From the NCBI GenBank assembly GCA_018398765.1, contig JAHBMJ010005913.1:27457-61283 (forward strand): a stretch of 33,827 nucleotides of DNA, read 5' to 3'. Positions 30,181 to 33,827 of the stretch are shown one piece after another. The notes beneath the pieces were generated by a model. It made no database searches and was not told where the DNA came from. It saw only the letters and a list, made by a program, of their open reading frames with translations. The translations under genes and the position numbers were made by a program. How positions within the stretch are numbered: the stretch's first letter is position 1; each line of letters begins with the position of its first letter. Source of the DNA: Chromera velia. Its lineage: Eukaryota; Sar; Chromeraceae.

Positions 30181-33100
30181 GGGAGTGGGGGCAGGAATTA
30201 GGGAAACGGGAGAGGGGGATGGGCTTAGAGGCAGGCCTGTCCTCCGTGAGTGATCAGAAGTTGCCTCCTCCCTGTGTGCCTGCAATTGTTCGGGAGGAGG
30301 ACCATGATTTTAGCAGGCTTTCGCAGAAGTCGCGAGATGTCCCTACTTCTCGTGGCGTTGCTGCTGATGACCCGAATTCGTTTGCTGCTGCCGGGAGGTC
30401 GTCTGTCCTCCCTTCCTTAGAGATGCCAGGTGTGGCAGCCACAGTTGAGGTAGCAGCCCGCCCCTGGGTGAGTTTGTTTCTTTTTGGCCGAAAGGCATCT
30501 GCACTGTTGGATTCAGGTGCACAGACCAGTGTGATCAGCATCTCTTTCCTCGCATCTGTAGAGCATGAAATGCAGACGGCGAGTGTCGGTTTGAGTGCGT
30601 TGGGGAACAATGGGATTCCGGTAGTGGGAGAGACATGTGCAGACTTTTCGCATGAGTCTGCACCCGAGAAAATTTTCAAGCACCCAGTACTGGTGACGGA
30701 GAATTCAGAGTACGATGTGGTTCTTGGGATAGATTTTCTTCGATCCCGATCTGATGTTTCTTTTGAACTTTTCGGGGGGGAAAAGCTGTATATGCGAGAC
30801 CTTCCTCCCTTTGAGGTCTGGTATGATGATGGTCTGAAATCGACGAAGGTGTGTGCCGCGAAGAGGACGCGTATGCCCCGATGGCACCGCTCCCTCCTTC
30901 AAGTGTCCGTCGATGCCCCGGATGGTTCGGAAGTCCTTATCCGAAAGAACTTCCCCCGTAGCCATCCTGGTCTGGCTGTTCCTGCTCAGCTGACTACCGT
31001 GCAGGGAGGCATCGCAGTCATTGAGGTCACAAACATTTCTCATTCCAAAATCATAGTCGGTTCGAAGACAGCACTGTCCTTTGCAGAGCCGCCCTCTCAC
31101 ATTGCGGCGGTGACTGCTGTGATAGCAGAAAAACGGCACACAAGACCATGGAGCATAGAGACGACTCAGACGGCCGAGAGACTGGAGAGATGTGATCGTA
31201 TGTCCTCGGGAAAACCGCTGGAAGTGCGGTCCGGGGAGCAGGCCCCGACACACTCTCGGTCAGTCGCTCCACCTACTTTTTTGAATGCACAGAGTGCAGA
31301 TACGCATCCCTCGCTTCGCTCCCCTTTCCCTTCTCGCTTGCAGACTCCTCCAAAGGCAGACATGCCTATGGAGTCTTCAAAGGACCTTCCTCCGATCGAT
31401 TTGGAGAAGGTTATCTCAGATGTCCCACAGGAGATGAAGGGGGAGTATGTGGGGTTGTTGGGGGAATTTGGAGACCTGTGGTCACGGGGACGTTTTGATT
31501 TGGGAGAATTAAAGGTGGGGAGGAAGCCATATGAAGTGACTATCCCCACAGAGACGAGCGTTCCCATCAGATGGCAGCAGGACCGAATCCCCTATCACCA
31601 GCGAGAGGATGTGAAGAAAGAATTGGATGCAATGCAAAGTACAGGGATCATTCAACCCTCACATTCTCCATGGGCAGCTCCGGTCGTTCTTGTCAAGAAA
31701 CCTGACGGCTCGACCCGATTCTGCCTCGACTTTCGACGACTCAACGCAGCCACCAAGCGGGATCTCTTTCCGCTCCCATGCATCCAGGAAACACTTGACA
31801 AGCTTGCCGGCTCGTCAGTATTCTCTACACTTGACTACACCTCGGGCTTCCATCAGCTTTCCTTGAAGGAAGAGGACAGGGAGAAGACAGCCTTCATCAC
31901 TCCGTTTGGGCTGTTTGAATTTCTTCGTATGCCCTTTGGTTTAGTCAACGCACCCGCCCTTTTCCAACGAGCAATGACGCTCGTCCTCACATCGCTTCCA
32001 CGAGAGATAGCACTTGTCTACGTCGATGATGTGATCATCTTCTCTCACAGTCATGCCGAGCACTTGCAGGACCTCCATGAGGTCTTCACCCTTGTTCGTG
32101 CCGCTGGTCTGAAGCTCTGCCTCGAAAAGGCATAGATTGGAAAGGCACAGGTGGAGTACCTAGGTCACACCGTATCCGCCCGTGGAGTCCGTCCACGTCG
32201 AAAGAACACGGAGAAGGTAAAGAACTGGCCGACCCCGACTGACCATCCGAGCTTTCGCACATTCGTTTACTTGTGCAACTACTACCGAACTTTTATGGAG
32301 GGGTTTATGCGGATTGCCCGTCCGCTGAATCAACTGTTGCGTCCCTTTGATGAGAACAAGCAGCCCTTTCCCTTTGTTTGGACAGCCGCAGCAGATGAAG
32401 CCTTCCGGGAGCTCCGCAACCGTCTCACTGAGCCACCCATCCTTTCCTTCCCTAACATGCATACCCTATTTATTGTGAAGCCGGATGCTCGCAACATTTC
32501 GATTGGGGGTGTTTTGGTACAAATCAGAGACGGGAGGGAGAGTGTGATCGCATATGCAAGCAGGGGGTTACAGGGGGCGGAGCTGAATTATGGAGCTCCA
32601 GAGCGAGAGGCTCTGGCAAATATGTTTTGCTGCAGGCAATGGCGACACTACCTGCTTGGCAGTTCCGTTTTCTTGCGGGTGATCCAGACCGATCACAAAC
32701 CGAATTTAGCAATGCAAGAGAACAAGTTGGCGAATAAGAGAATCGAGAAATGGGCTCTCAAATTGCAGGAGTATGGATTGCAGTTTTTGCATAAGGAGGG
32801 GAAGTCCCACACCGATACAGATACTGTTTCCCGTCTGCCTGTCCCGAGACAGGTAGAGCATTCGACAGACACAGGCGCTCCCCTCTGTCAGCACTGTTTC
32901 CTTCCTTCTGATGGGAGCACTCCCCTCAGATCAGGATTTGATGCAGCAGTGGCAGGAGTGAAGGTAATCGAGGCCAAGTCTGCACCCACACAAGCAATCG
33001 TTCCTTTCCTGGAGAAGGTGCAACGTTCAGAGCCAACAGAGGTGGAGGTGAAAGATGTGTTTGAGTATCTGCAGAAGAAGTCTCTTCCGGAGGATCTTCA

Positions 33101-33764
33101 GCGCCGACGGACGGTGCTAGCACAGGAGTCTTTGTTCGAGTTGAGGGATGGCTTGCTCTACAGGTTTTCAGATGAGTCTAAGCAGTTGTATGTCCCTGCC
33201 CATTTGAGAGAGACGGTGGTGGTAATGCACCACAATCACCCTATGGCAGGACACGTAGCAACAAAGAAGCTGACAGCTCGGCTTCTCACCGAATTCTGGT
33301 GGCCAGGTCTGCGTAATGATGTGCGTAGCTGGGTCTACAAGTGCCGCCCCTGTCAGGAGAGAAGAGCACAAGCACCGCAACGCAACCCACAGACCGTTCC
33401 CGTTCCCATTCAACCCTTCCAGAAGGTTAGCATTGACGTGAAAGGTCCTTTGCCTACCTCCCGTAGAGGCAACCGATTTGTCCTTGTCATCACGTGTGCC
33501 CTCATACGATGGGCAGAGACCTTTGCCTTGCCAGAGGTCCCCGCATGGGTTGTTGCAAAGATTCTTTTTGAGGAGATCATCTGCAGGTATGGCTTTATCG
33601 AGGAGTTGGTGTCGGACAGGGGGACGAACTTCCTTAGCGAGATTGTGAGGGAGCTCCTTACCCTCATAAAGGTCCGTCACCATACCACAACAGGGTATCA
33701 TCCACAGGCAAACGGCATCCCTGAGCGATTCAATCGTTCGTGGGCTGAGGGAGTGGGGAAGCAG
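30138..33764 (+). pseudogene. pol of Ty3/gypsy element (protease, RT, RNase H, integrase core), one internal stop
   Basis: The frame opens after TGA at 30135 and overlaps the end of gag by about 40 bases in the -1 frame; no ATG begins it. Protease: ALLDSGAQTSVIS with DSGA at 30510-30521 and later VVLGIDFL. Reverse transcriptase: FCLDFRRLNAATKRD, FSTLDYTSGFHQ, FGLVNAPALFQ and the YVDD catalytic motif at 32019-32030. A TAG at 32133 interrupts the thumb region (LCLEKA stop IGKAQVEYLGHTV). RNase H: PDARNISIGGVL, YGAPEREALA, QTDHKPN. Integrase: an HHCC zinc finger (HNHPMAGH ... CRPC) and the DDE triad in IDVKGPL, VSDRGTNF and NGIPERFNRSW. Integrase sequence stops abruptly at 33764, where protease-like sequence takes over. 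No chromodomain is visible before the break. Confidence 0.9.
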
Positions 33765-33827
33765 CTTTTTGGCCGAAAAGCATCTGCACTGTTGGATTCA
33801 GGTGCACAGACCAGTGTGATCAGCATC
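33765..33827 (+). pseudogene. Second copy of a protease segment, fused in frame to integrase
   Basis: These 63 bases match 30480-30542 with a single difference (A at 33779 for G at 30494). The reading frame of the integrase continues straight into the protease frame (FGRKASALLDSGAQTS). The window ends inside this copy. It may begin a second element, a recombinant, or an assembly join. Confidence 0.85.

Larger units (their letters stand above)
28957..33827 (+). mobile_element. Decayed Ty3/gypsy LTR retrotransposon, internal region, cut by window edge
   Basis: The order gag, protease, reverse transcriptase, RNase H, integrase is the Ty3/gypsy (Metaviridae) order. Gag and pol are in different frames, pol shifted by -1 relative to gag. 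Inactivating changes: stops at 29476 (TAG), 29884 (TAA) and 32133 (TAG), and a Cys-to-Tyr change in the gag zinc knuckle. The last 63 bases repeat the protease segment at 30480-30542. No 3' LTR is inside the window. This is a host genome repeat of the organism; it is not expected to be functional. Confidence 0.9.

Overview
This is nuclear DNA from a eukaryote, probably a photosynthetic protist with a secondary plastid. The evidence is GT-AG introns in two genes, a plastid-type ABC1 kinase whose N terminus looks like a signal peptide followed by a basic transit region, very dense microsatellites, and a Ty3/gypsy retrotransposon. A chromerid alga such as Chromera velia would fit. That name is an inference from overall style, not something the sequence proves.

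Layout. Positions 1-5220 are AT-rich and repeat-derived: small fold-back repeats, a long purine tract that gives way to a long pyrimidine tract across a 143-base assembly gap (1590-1732), and a 938-bp element with 242-bp terminal inverted repeats (2890-3827) enclosing a GC-richer, exon-like segment. Positions 5220-7005 are CT-rich, with no gene I can support firmly.

Positions 7006-13818 (minus strand) hold one gene that I could assemble completely: 13 exons encoding about 905 residues of an ABC1/UbiB-family atypical kinase, with every family motif present and all splice phases consistent. An 855-bp divergent intergenic region with a GC-rich island separates it from a plus-strand three-exon gene (14674-18223) for an unrecognised Ser-rich, Gln/His-rich protein.

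Positions 18224-26662 hold no convincing gene. They are a microsatellite-rich spacer that contains a cluster of the 7-mer GTGTCCG between 24.2 and 26.6 kb. A possible three-exon micro-gene (38 residues, hydrophobic) sits at 26663-27045, with two further exon-like pieces after it.

From about 27.9 kb to the right edge lies a decayed Ty3/gypsy retrotransposon: gag with two internal stops and a damaged zinc knuckle, then protease, reverse transcriptase (one internal stop), RNase H and integrase. The last 63 bases of the window repeat the protease region and are joined in frame to the integrase core, so the element is rearranged there or the assembly is chimeric. The strongest observations are the inverted-repeat element with its exon-like cargo, splice donors that sit at the start of GTNN tetranucleotide repeats in both genes, the GTGTCCG cluster, and the integrase/protease junction.
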